64,000 nt of DNA from Pseudomonas viridiflava (GTDB taxonomy: Bacteria; Pseudomonadota; Gammaproteobacteria; Pseudomonadales; Pseudomonadaceae), in contig NZ_UUPU01000001.1 in assembly GCF_900591205.1 (NCBI RefSeq), forward strand, positions 248,001 through 312,000, in the 5' to 3' direction. Positions 42,266-50,466 of this stretch are shown piece by piece; positions within the stretch are counted from its first letter, which is position 1; each line of letters starts with the position of its first letter. The notes beneath the pieces were generated by a model, which saw nothing but the letters and a program-made list of their open reading frames with translations, ran no database searches and was not told where the DNA came from. The translations under genes were made by a program, and so were the position numbers.

Positions 42266-45240
42266 ACATCCTGATTCCGGGCTATGACATTGAAGGCGAA
42301 ATTGGCGAAGGCGCCATGGCCAGCGTGTACCTGGCGACCCAGCGTTCGCTGGAGCGCAAGGTGGCGCTCAAAGTGATGGCGGCCGCGCTGGCGGCCGACC
42401 CGAGCTTTTGCGAGCGCTTCCTGCGCGAGGGCAAGACCCTGGCGCGTTTGTCGCACCCGCACACGGTGACCATCCATGACATCGGCAATGTCGGTGAGCT
42501 GTATTACATGGCGATGGAATACCTGCCCAATGGCACGCTCAAGGAGCGCATCGCGGCTGGCCTGACGCCGGAGCAGGGCCTTACGCTGATCCGCCAGATC
42601 GCTTCAGCCCTGGGCTATGCGCATGCCCAGGGGCTGGTACACCGTGACGTCAAACCGGCGAACATTCTGTTTCGCGCCGATGGCACGGCGGTGCTGTCGG
42701 ACTTCGGCATCGCCAAGTCACTGGATGATCGTACCCAGTTCACCCAGGCCGGTTTTGCCGTGGGCACCCCGAGCTATATGAGCCCGGAACAAGCGCGAGG
42801 CCAGGAGATTGATGGCCGCGCCGACCTCTATGCGCTGGGCGTGGTGCTGTATGAAATTCTCGTCGGCAAGCTGCCGTATAACGGCACCGATGCGCTCTCC
42901 ACGGCGCTGGCGCACCTGACCGAACCGTTGCCGGAGCTGCCGGTGCACCACGGGCGTTATCAGGCGGTGCTGCGCAAGTTGTTGGCCAAGGACCCGGCGG
43001 AGCGTTTCCCGGATGCGGCGGCATTGCTGCTGGCGTTGGATAACCTGCCGACGGAATCGCTGGAGGCTGCATCGCTGGAGGCTACGCTGGTGCGGCCGTT
43101 GCCGCTTGCGGTGAGTTTTGATCTGGCAGGCATCACCCCGCAATCCATCGAGATTCCCACCGACAAGCCACAACCGGTGCGTCAACCGGTGGTGACGCCG
43201 ACGCAACATAATGCTGTGTCCGAGCAGCGCCGTGGGCCGGTGTTGGCGTTGGCCGCTGTGGCGGTGGCTGTCGCATTGGCCATCGGCGGTGCCAGTTATT
43301 GGTGGTTGAGCGGCAGCGATGAGCCCGTCGCCAAGCCGCCCGCTGCGGTGGTGCCTACGGTGGTGGCGCCTGTGCCCGAAGTCGATGGCGGCCAGCGTCC
43401 GTTGCTGATGGCGGGTAAGAAGACCTTGTTCCAGCGCGTCCTCAGCAAGCCAGGCGCCAAGCTTTCAGCCGAAGCGGGCAGTGCGCCGGGCAAGGTCCTG
43501 CCGGCGTTTTCGGTGCTGTACGTTTACCAGCGCAAGGATGTCGACGGCAGCCCGTGGGTGCGCGTCGGTGCGGCCACCGATGGCCGTAGCGATGGCTGGT
43601 TGCCAGCCGCTCAAGTCAGTGACTGGAAGCAAAGCCTTGTATTGAAGTTCACCGAACGCTCGGGCCGCGCGCCGGTGATGTTCCTGCGCCAATCCTCTGA
43701 GGTGGAAAAGCTGCTGGCCGACCCGGCCGCCGCCAAAGGTGTGTTGACCAAGGCGCAGAAAAACCGTGACGACAACGGCCAGGTTCTGGCCCTGGAGCCG
43801 ACGGCCAGCGCGGTGCCGCAGAACCAGTTCTATCTGTTGCCGATCTTCGATTCCAAAGAGAGCTTCGACGAAAACGGCCAGCCGGTGCAGTTGCTCAATG
43901 TCGCGTCCATCGACCCTGGCACTGCGGCCGCCAAACCGGCCACGCCGGTGATCAATGCCAACGCCGATGCCTTCCGGACCGCCGTGGTGCTGGTGGTGGA
44001 TACCACCGTGTCCATGCAGCCGTATATCGACCAGATCCGCGACGTGGTGCATGAGCTGCAAACCCGTATCGCCGAGCGCGGCGAGCTGGACAGTGTCAGC
44101 TTCGGCATGGTCGGTTTTCGCAGCAGCATCAACAAAACCCCCGGCCTGGAATACGTGGCCAAGACCCTGATCACCCTCGACCAGGGCCGCGACCCGCAAC
44201 GCTTTCTCGACATGGCGCGCCAGGTCAGGGCGTCCACGGTGTCCAGCCACTCGTTCAACGAAGACGCGTTTGCCGGGGTGATGCAGGCCGTGGATGGCAT
44301 GGACTGGTCTGGTTATGGCGGGCGTATCATCCTGCTGGTGACCGACGCCGGCGCGCTGCGCAAGAACGACCCGTTCGCCGCTACCCAGATGAACGAAGCC
44401 GAAGTGCGCCAGGCAGCGCTGGGCAAGCAGATCAAGATCTACGCCCTGCACCTGCGCACCGATGCCGGCAAGAAAACCCATGCCGGTGCCGAAAGCCAAT
44501 ACCGCATCCTCACCGCCGACGCCAATCCGCAGATCGGCGACCTGTACACGCCGGTGCCCGGCGGCGACGTGCGCAAGCTGGGTGAGCGTGTGGATGAGAT
44601 CGGCACGGTGTTCGCCAACCTCGTGCACCAAGTGCGCAGCGACACGCCGCAACCGGTGCCGCTGCTGAGCAGCGCGCCGACGCTTGCCGACAAATCCGCC
44701 GCCGTCGGCTACGCCATGCACATGGATTTCCTCGGCCGCAAAACCGCGAGCCAGGCACCGCAGCTGGTGAGTGCCTGGACCGCCGACCGCGACCTGACCA
44801 ACCCGGCACTGCCGGCGTTTCAGGTGTGCGTGATGCTCACCAAGTTGCAGCTCAACGACCTGCAGCAGTCGTTGAAACTGATCGTGGATGCGGCGCGCAA
44901 GACCCAGACTTCACCCAAGGATTTCTTCCAGGAAATCGCCAGCGCCTCGGCCTATATGAGCCGCGACCCGCAAGCCCTGCGCAAGGGCGGCAACCTGGCC
45001 GATGGCGGCATTCTCGGCGAGTACCTGGAGGGCCTGCCGTACCGCAGCAAGTCGCTGAACATGACCCAGGACTTGTGGTTGTCGTTGAGCGTGGCCGAGC
45101 AGGAAGACTTTATCGACGAGCTGGATTCGAAAATCCGCCTCTATGAAACCTTCCACAATGACGTGGCCAACTGGGTCCGTTTCGGCGATGCCGAGCCGGG
45201 TGATGCGTTGTACCGCGTGCCGTTGTCGACATTGCCGTAA
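42262..45240 (+). CDS. ppkA: T6SS serine/threonine kinase PpkA with C-terminal von Willebrand A domain
   Basis: 992 residues. The Hanks-type kinase domain (about 5-265) has GEIGEGAMASVYLAT, the catalytic HRDVKPANIL (about 127), DFGIAKS and GTPSYMSPEQARGQE. One membrane helix lies at about 325-347 (LALAAVAVAVALAIGGASYW). The periplasmic part has an SH3-like stretch (about 375-460) and a vWA domain (from about 570, AVVLVVDTTVSMQPYIDQI, with a MIDAS-like DTTVS), then a long helical tail. In H1 systems PpkA senses envelope damage through the TagQRST proteins and phosphorylates Fha. The ppkA stop overlaps the tagT start by one base. Confidence 0.95.
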   Translation: MNILIPGYDIEGEIGEGAMASVYLATQRSLERKVALKVMAAALAADPSFCERFLREGKTLARLSHPHTVTIHDIGNVGELYYMAMEYLPNGTLKERIAAGLTPEQGLTLIRQIASALGYAHAQGLVHRDVKPANILFRADGTAVLSDFGIAKSLDDRTQFTQAGFAVGTPSYMSPEQARGQEIDGRADLYALGVVLYEILVGKLPYNGTDALSTALAHLTEPLPELPVHHGRYQAVLRKLLAKDPAERFPDAAALLLALDNLPTESLEAASLEATLVRPLPLAVSFDLAGITPQSIEIPTDKPQPVRQPVVTPTQHNAVSEQRRGPVLALAAVAVAVALAIGGASYWWLSGSDEPVAKPPAAVVPTVVAPVPEVDGGQRPLLMAGKKTLFQRVLSKPGAKLSAEAGSAPGKVLPAFSVLYVYQRKDVDGSPWVRVGAATDGRSDGWLPAAQVSDWKQSLVLKFTERSGRAPVMFLRQSSEVEKLLADPAAAKGVLTKAQKNRDDNGQVLALEPTASAVPQNQFYLLPIFDSKESFDENGQPVQLLNVASIDPGTAAAKPATPVINANADAFRTAVVLVVDTTVSMQPYIDQIRDVVHELQTRIAERGELDSVSFGMVGFRSSINKTPGLEYVAKTLITLDQGRDPQRFLDMARQVRASTVSSHSFNEDAFAGVMQAVDGMDWSGYGGRIILLVTDAGALRKNDPFAATQMNEAEVRQAALGKQIKIYALHLRTDAGKKTHAGAESQYRILTADANPQIGDLYTPVPGGDVRKLGERVDEIGTVFANLVHQVRSDTPQPVPLLSSAPTLADKSAAVGYAMHMDFLGRKTASQAPQLVSAWTADRDLTNPALPAFQVCVMLTKLQLNDLQQSLKLIVDAARKTQTSPKDFFQEIASASAYMSRDPQALRKGGNLADGGILGEYLEGLPYRSKSLNMTQDLWLSLSVAEQEDFIDELDSKIRLYETFHNDVANWVRFGDAEPGDALYRVPLSTLP

Positions 45241-45944
45241 TGCTGAATTTGAGCGCGGTGCACAAGAGCCGGGGCCTCGGTAGCCAGCGTTACAGCCTGG
45301 TGATCCCGGCATTGCAGCTGCGTGCGGGTGAGCAATTGGCGATTGTGGGCCCTAGTGGCTGCGGCAAAAGCACCTTGCTGGATGTGCTGGCGTTGGTACT
45401 CGCACCGGATCAGGTGGGGCAATTCGAGTTCAATCAACAGGACATTGGCGGGCTGTGGCGTGCTGACCAGCAATCGACCCTGGCCGCGTTGCGCAGCCGC
45501 CATCTGGGCTATGTGCTGCAAACCGGTGGGCTGTTGGGCTTTCTCGATGTGCGCAGCAATATCGCCTTGTCGCGGCAGCTGCTGGGTTTGAAGGATGACG
45601 GCAGCGTGGCGCGCCTGGCTGCGCAGCTGGAAATCAGCGACCAGTTGGCGAAGAAGCCCGCCGCACTCTCGGTCGGCCAACGCCAGCGCGTGAGCTGCGC
45701 ACGTGCCCTGGCCCATGCACCGCAATTGGTGTTGGCGGATGAGCCGACCGCATCCCTTGACCCACTGAACGCCGAGCGCGTGATGCAGGCGCTGCTGGCC
45801 CAGGCTCGAGAACACCGTGCCGCCTGCGTGATCGCCACCCATGACGAACCGTTGGTTCGCGCCAGTGGCTTGCAGGTGCGGCGCATCAGTTGTCGGCGCG
45901 ACACCGACGGCGGCGTCACCGCGACCCTCGGGGAGGCGTGCTGA
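45240..45944 (+). CDS. tagT: ABC transporter ATP-binding subunit TagT
   Basis: 234 residues. Walker A is IVGPSGCGKSTLLDVL, the signature is ALSVGQRQRVSCARALA, Walker B is LVLADEPTASLDP, and the H-loop is CVIATHDEP. It resembles the LolD/MacB type of ATPases. With the permease TagS, whose gene overlaps its stop by one base, it forms the inner-membrane complex that works upstream of PpkA in H1-type T6SS activation. What it moves, if anything, is not known to me. Confidence 0.93.
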   Translation: MLNLSAVHKSRGLGSQRYSLVIPALQLRAGEQLAIVGPSGCGKSTLLDVLALVLAPDQVGQFEFNQQDIGGLWRADQQSTLAALRSRHLGYVLQTGGLLGFLDVRSNIALSRQLLGLKDDGSVARLAAQLEISDQLAKKPAALSVGQRQRVSCARALAHAPQLVLADEPTASLDPLNAERVMQALLAQAREHRAACVIATHDEPLVRASGLQVRRISCRRDTDGGVTATLGEAC

Positions 45945-47128
45945 TGCGTCTTCCTCTGGTGGCCTCCCTGGCCTGGCAGGATTACCGCAATGACGCGTGG
46001 CTGTCGGCCTGTTCGGTGCTGGCGCTGGTGGCGGTGATCGCGCCGTTGCTGGTGTTATTTGGCCTGAAATTTGGACTGGTTAGCAGTTTGACCGAACGTT
46101 TGGAGACCGACCCCGCCACCCGTGAAATTATTCCGTTGGGCGGTGGTCGATTCAGCAGCGCATTTATCGAGCAGCTTGGCATGCGCAGTGATGTGGCCTT
46201 TGCCTTGCCGCGCACGCGGCAGATTGCGGCCACGGCGCAGGTCGGCACGCTGACTCTGGAGATGCTGCCGACCGCGCCGGGCGATCCGCTGCTGGCCGGT
46301 TTGCCGATGCCTCGGGGCCTGGAGCAGATTGTATTGAGTCATACCGCCGCCGAGAAGCTCGCGGCGCGGCCGGGGGATTGGCTGGAGACCAGTTTTGCAC
46401 GGCAGGTGGCGGGGCGCGTTGAGGCCCAGCGCACGCGGTTGCAAGTGCAGGCGGTAGTGCCGTTGGAAGCCTTCGCGCGCGACGGGTTGTTTGCTGATTT
46501 GGGCTTGCTGGAAGCGGCGGAAGATTACCGCGATGGCCGCGCCGTACCGGGGTTGGGTTGGCAGGGAGACGCCGTGGGCGTGAGCGAGCAGCGGGTGTAT
46601 CCGGCGTTTCGCTTGTATGCGCGCAGCCTCACCGATGTGGAACCGTTGCGCGTATTTTTCGCCGGGCAGAATCTGCTGGTCTCGACCCAGGCACAGACCA
46701 TCGCCCAGGTGCAGTCATTGAGCCGCAACCTGTCGATCGTGTTCTGGATCATTGCCGGGTTGGCATTGGCCGGGGCGTTTGCGGCGATCTTCGCCGGGGC
46801 CTTGGCGGCGGTGGCGCGCAAGCGTCGGGAATTGTCGGTGTTGCGCCTGTTGGGGTTTTCCACCGGGGCACTGTTGGTGTTTGTGGTGCTGCAGGCGCTG
46901 TACAGCGCGGGTGTTGCCGCCGTGCTCAGCGCCGGGCTGTATGGCCTGGCCGAGGCGGGGTTGAATCAACTATTTGTGCAGGTGCCGGGCGAACACGCCA
47001 GCCACCTGCTGGCGCGTCATTACGCCCTGGCCCTGGTTGCGATCCTCGGCGTCAGCGCCGTGGCGGCGGCCTGTGGCGGTTGGCGAGTGGCGCGTATCCA
47101 GGCTTCTGAAGGAATCAGAGATGTATAA
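45944..47128 (+). CDS. tagS: ABC transporter permease TagS
   Basis: 394 residues from the ATG at 45944, which overlaps the tagT stop; a longer frame from 45890 lies inside tagT. An N-terminal membrane helix (about 20-45, LSACSVLALVAVIAPLLVLF) is followed by a large periplasmic domain (about 50-260) and three C-terminal helices (about 265-390) with VARKRRELSVLRLLGFSTGA, the FtsX/MacB-type coupling region. It partners TagT in the sensing module that feeds PpkA. Confidence 0.93.
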   Translation: MRLPLVASLAWQDYRNDAWLSACSVLALVAVIAPLLVLFGLKFGLVSSLTERLETDPATREIIPLGGGRFSSAFIEQLGMRSDVAFALPRTRQIAATAQVGTLTLEMLPTAPGDPLLAGLPMPRGLEQIVLSHTAAEKLAARPGDWLETSFARQVAGRVEAQRTRLQVQAVVPLEAFARDGLFADLGLLEAAEDYRDGRAVPGLGWQGDAVGVSEQRVYPAFRLYARSLTDVEPLRVFFAGQNLLVSTQAQTIAQVQSLSRNLSIVFWIIAGLALAGAFAAIFAGALAAVARKRRELSVLRLLGFSTGALLVFVVLQALYSAGVAAVLSAGLYGLAEAGLNQLFVQVPGEHASHLLARHYALALVAILGVSAVAAACGGWRVARIQASEGIRDV

Positions 47129-48830
47129 GTTACTGGGCGCCTGTGTGGCGCTGAGCCTGGCCTCGATGGCCTGGGCCGATGAGGCAAGCGACAAGCTCGA
47201 CAACCCTAAGCCGTTGGAAGGCGATGTGAGCCTGCCGCTGCCGTGCGAAGGCAATATGCTGTTTCGCTACGCCTACGTGCTGGCCCAGGGCACGCTGGAT
47301 GATCGCGAGATCAGCCTCGGCTACCCCTTCGCCGAAGGTGAGGCGGGCTATAAGCAGTCGTTTATTTCCGGCTACCGCCGCGACTTCATCAACGGCCAGT
47401 TCACCCTCAAGGATTTGCCCAAGGACTGGAACAAAGTCATCGCGCCGTTGATGCCCAAGACCGACGCCAAGACCCCACTCAAACCCATGCTGTACTTCAT
47501 CGGCAAGTACGAAGTGACCGCACGCCAGTACGCCCAGGTGATGTCCCAGGCGCAGTCGCTGGCCAGTGGCGAACCTCCGCCTGCGTGCGATGCGCCCACC
47601 GGCATGGCCGGGCGTTTGCCCAAGGTGAAGCTGTCGCGCTTTGAGGCCGAGCGCTTCTCGGCGGTGTACAGCGCCTGGCTGATGAAATATCACCGCGATT
47701 TGCTGCCAGTCAGCGGCCGTGGTGCTTCGGCCGACGACGGCGGCCTGGGCTTTGTGCGCCTGCCGACCGAAGTGGAGTGGGAGTTCGCCGCACGCGGTGG
47801 CCACGCGGTGAGCCGTCAGGACCTGGAAGGGCGCCTGTTCCCACGCCGCGTCGAGGGCAGTGACAGCGACGGCCCGCTCGGCGACTACGCGGTGTTCAAT
47901 CAGGTGGCCGGTGGCACCGGTCAGGCTGCACGGCTGATGCCCATCGGCACCAGGTTGCCCAACCCGATCGGTCTGTTCGATGTGATCGGCAACGCCGCGG
48001 AAATGGTCCAGGAGTCCTTCCAACTCGTGCACGCCGGGCGCCGTCAGGGCACCTATGGCGGCTTTGTAGTCAAGGGCGGCAACTACCTCGAAGGCGAGGG
48101 CACGCTGTTTACCGGGATGCGCCGCGAGTACCCGCTGTTCGCTGCCGACGGCACCGAGCAAAGTAACGAGACCACCGGTTTTCGCGTGGCGATTGGTGCG
48201 CTGTCGGCACCGCGTTCGCGCTACAAGGAGTTGTTCGCGCAGTGGCAGAAAGAAGGCCGCCTGGCGTCGCTGACCGACGCCATCGACGACGCTCAGGACC
48301 CGACCAAGCGCCTGGACAGCATCATCGCCGCCAGCGTCGACCCCAAGCTGCAAGCCGAGCTGGGGCTGGTCAATGAAGAACTCAAACGCAATGTGTCGCT
48401 GATCGCCCAGCAACGCGAAGAAGCGGCGGGCAACCTGATTCAGTCCGCCGCCTTGGTGGCCGAGACCATCGCCAACTACAACATCCGCCTGGCCAACCTG
48501 CAGAAGAGTCGCCAGCAGTCCCTGGATAACAAGGATGAGGCCAGCGCGAAGCTGTTTGACATGGCTATCACCAATGGCCGCAGCGCGCTTGATGGTGCGG
48601 TGGCGATCTATATCGACAACCTGGCCACCGGCACGCGTTACACCGATGCGGTGATCCAGGCGCAGTTTCAACGTATCAAGGAAGAGTTGGATCGCAAGCC
48701 GGTGCTCGGCAAGAGCCTGGTGACGCGCGCAACACTGTTCGTTCGCCATGTTGGCAACTACCGCAAGCAACAGCGGGCCGACCCGGCGACGATCTTGAAG
48801 GAATTGCTCGCAGCGAGCGGTCAGCGATGA
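47121..48830 (+). CDS. tagR: TagR, FGE-sulfatase-fold activator of PpkA
   Basis: 569 residues from the ATG at 47121, inside the end of tagS; a frame running back to 46974 is overlap only. The signal peptide is residues 1-20 (LGACVALSLASMAWA). The formylglycine-generating-enzyme fold (about 100-370) has FIGKYEVTARQYAQVM, FVRLPTEVEWEFAARGG, NPIGLFDVIGNAAEMVQESF and NETTGFRVAIGA. The C-terminal 190 residues are helical and likely coiled coil. In P. aeruginosa TagR is a periplasmic protein needed for PpkA activation; the fold serves binding rather than sulfatase maturation. Confidence 0.94.
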   Translation: MYKLLGACVALSLASMAWADEASDKLDNPKPLEGDVSLPLPCEGNMLFRYAYVLAQGTLDDREISLGYPFAEGEAGYKQSFISGYRRDFINGQFTLKDLPKDWNKVIAPLMPKTDAKTPLKPMLYFIGKYEVTARQYAQVMSQAQSLASGEPPPACDAPTGMAGRLPKVKLSRFEAERFSAVYSAWLMKYHRDLLPVSGRGASADDGGLGFVRLPTEVEWEFAARGGHAVSRQDLEGRLFPRRVEGSDSDGPLGDYAVFNQVAGGTGQAARLMPIGTRLPNPIGLFDVIGNAAEMVQESFQLVHAGRRQGTYGGFVVKGGNYLEGEGTLFTGMRREYPLFAADGTEQSNETTGFRVAIGALSAPRSRYKELFAQWQKEGRLASLTDAIDDAQDPTKRLDSIIAASVDPKLQAELGLVNEELKRNVSLIAQQREEAAGNLIQSAALVAETIANYNIRLANLQKSRQQSLDNKDEASAKLFDMAITNGRSALDGAVAIYIDNLATGTRYTDAVIQAQFQRIKEELDRKPVLGKSLVTRATLFVRHVGNYRKQQRADPATILKELLAASGQR

Positions 48831-48914
48831 GCGCTGGCTGTATAGCGAGCTTGGAAGGGACTCAGGCGGCGGTGGGCCGTGCTGGGCAAGTCAAACTTAA
48901 ACGAGAACACACCT

Positions 48915-49838
48915 ATGCTTTTTTCCCGTAAGGCGGTTTCCAAGCGTCACTTGCTGTTGATCGCGGCTGGTTTCAGCACCGTGCTCACCGGTTGCGCCAC
49001 GTCGCCGGCCTCCAAGGTCGCGTCCAGCACCAAGGTCGAGTACTACCCCAACTGCTACGAGCCGGTGCAGCACCTGCGCACTACCGATTCGGACATGACC
49101 AAGTCGGTGGTCACCGGTGCCGCCCTCGGCGCGGCCGGCGGTGCACTGCTGGGCGCCCTGACCGGCGACTCCGACAAGCGTGGCCGTAACGCGGCCATCG
49201 GTGCAGCGGGCGGCGCCCTGGCTGGCGGCGCGGCGGGTTACTACACCGAGCGTCAGAAGCAGATCAGCGATGACAACCAGCGCATCGCGTCCTACTCCAC
49301 CGACTTCAACAAAAGCGCTTCCGACATCGACCGCAGCACCGCGTACGCCAAGGCGTCCCAGCAGTGCTACCAGAGCGCGTTCACCAAGCTGGTGGCTGAC
49401 CGCAAGGCCAAGACCGTCAACGACACCGAAGGCCGCAAGCGCCTGGCCGAAATCGTCGCGGGCCTGAAGGAGTCCAATGACCTGATCGTCGCGGTCAACG
49501 GCAAAGCCAGCGAAGACCTGAACAACTACACCCAGGCTTACGAGAAAGACCTGCAGCAAGTCGGTGTACAGCGTACCGACGTGGTCACCGTGGCCACGGC
49601 CGATACCACTCCGGTGACGCCGCCGGCCAAAGGCAAGAAAGTCGTCAAGCCGGCGAAAAAGAAAGTGCTGCCAGTGGTGCCACAAGAAGCTGTGACCACC
49701 GAGAAGAGCATTCAGACCGTGCAGGCCAAACAGGCTGAAAGCAAGCAGGTCGCCAGCGCCGGTAAAGCGCAGATCGAAGGCACTTGCCGCGATCCGAACC
49801 TGGCCGACTGGGCGCCGGTTCCTTGCCCAAACGTTTAA
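48915..49838 (+). CDS. tagQ: Outer-membrane lipoprotein TagQ
   Basis: 307 residues from the ATG at 48915; a GTG 12 codons upstream is possible but adds no useful signal. The lipoprotein signal ends in VLTGC (lipidated Cys near residue 26). A glycine-zipper stretch (about 65-110, GAALGAAGGALLGALTGDSD and AAIGAAGGALAGGAAGYYTE) is followed by a helical region and a Lys/Pro/Val-rich tail. TagQ holds TagR at the outer membrane in H1 systems. It lies 84 bp after tagR and ends the operon just before a strong terminator. Confidence 0.9.
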   Translation: MLFSRKAVSKRHLLLIAAGFSTVLTGCATSPASKVASSTKVEYYPNCYEPVQHLRTTDSDMTKSVVTGAALGAAGGALLGALTGDSDKRGRNAAIGAAGGALAGGAAGYYTERQKQISDDNQRIASYSTDFNKSASDIDRSTAYAKASQQCYQSAFTKLVADRKAKTVNDTEGRKRLAEIVAGLKESNDLIVAVNGKASEDLNNYTQAYEKDLQQVGVQRTDVVTVATADTTPVTPPAKGKKVVKPAKKKVLPVVPQEAVTTEKSIQTVQAKQAESKQVASAGKAQIEGTCRDPNLADWAPVPCPNV

Positions 49839-49863
49839 GTAACATGCTGCTATAAGTGTCAAA

Positions 49864-49910
49864 CGCCAGCCGATCTTCCGCTAATGCGCAAGATCGGTAG
49901 CGTTCTTTTT
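49864..49910 (+). terminator. Terminator at the end of the rightward T6SS operon
   Basis: CCGATCTT (49870-49877) pairs with AAGATCGG (49890-49897), extended by CGC and GCG bases next to the loop and by AACGC with GCGTT outside, and is followed by CTTTTT. It starts about 25 bases after the tagQ stop. Right-hand limit of the T6SS island. Confidence 0.8.
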
Positions 49911-49962
49911 GCAAATCGTTAAACTGCTGCGGCCACTCAATAATTACACCGAGGCCGTGTGC

Positions 49963-50337
49963 ATGAAATTTCGTCTTCTGCTGTGGGTGCTTGGCCTGAT
50001 GATGGGCAAAGCCAGCCGCACCAATCCTGCCTTCCAGCAACAGTTGGGTGACAAAGACCTGGCGTTCCAGTTGCAGACCCTCGACGGCAAGGTTGCCCGT
50101 CACTTCATCGTCAAAGACCAGCGCATCACCAGCCGTTCGGGTGTTCACCCGTCTCCGGCATTTGCCATTGCCTTTAAGGATGCCGCCTATGGCTTCGCCA
50201 CGATGCAGGCGAAGAACAAGCAACTGGCGTTTATGACGGGGATTCAGGACAAGTCGATCCAGATCAAGGGCAACCCGGCGCTGGTGATCTGGTTCCAGGG
50301 GTTGACCAAGTATTTGAAGCCGAAGAAAAAGAAGTAG
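49963..50337 (+). CDS. Small SCP2-like protein
   Basis: 124 residues from the ATG at 49963 (MKFRLLLWVLGLMMGKASRT). The pattern LAFQLQTLDGKVARHFIVKD, ITSRSGVHPSPAFAIAFKDA and IQIKGNPALVIWFQGLTKYL resembles small SCP2 sterol-carrier-like proteins that bind lipids, but I am not certain of the family. The tail KPKKKK is strongly basic. It lies on the right border of the island and is followed by a REP pair; the tagQ terminator separates it from the T6SS operon, so it is a core gene and not part of secretion. Confidence 0.7.
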   Translation: MKFRLLLWVLGLMMGKASRTNPAFQQQLGDKDLAFQLQTLDGKVARHFIVKDQRITSRSGVHPSPAFAIAFKDAAYGFATMQAKNKQLAFMTGIQDKSIQIKGNPALVIWFQGLTKYLKPKKKK

Positions 50338-50363
50338 GGTTGCAGGCAGGCCGAGTTCGATTC

Positions 50364-50428
50364 ATCGCAGGCAAGCCAGCTCCCACACTTGATCGAGTTC
50401 CAACTGTGGATGCAACCAACTGTGGGAG
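50364..50428. repeat. REP inverted pair, ctggcttgcctgcgat type
   Basis: ATCGCAGGCAAGCCAGCTCC (50364) and GGAGCTGGCTTGCCTGCGAT (ending 50428) are perfect inverse copies, 24 bp each arm, with a 17-bp loop. It sits between convergent genes (stop at 50337 and stop at 50467) and could end both transcripts. Confidence 0.85.
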
Positions 50429-50466
50429 CTGGCTTGCCTGCGATAGCGGTCTGACAGGCTATCTAT

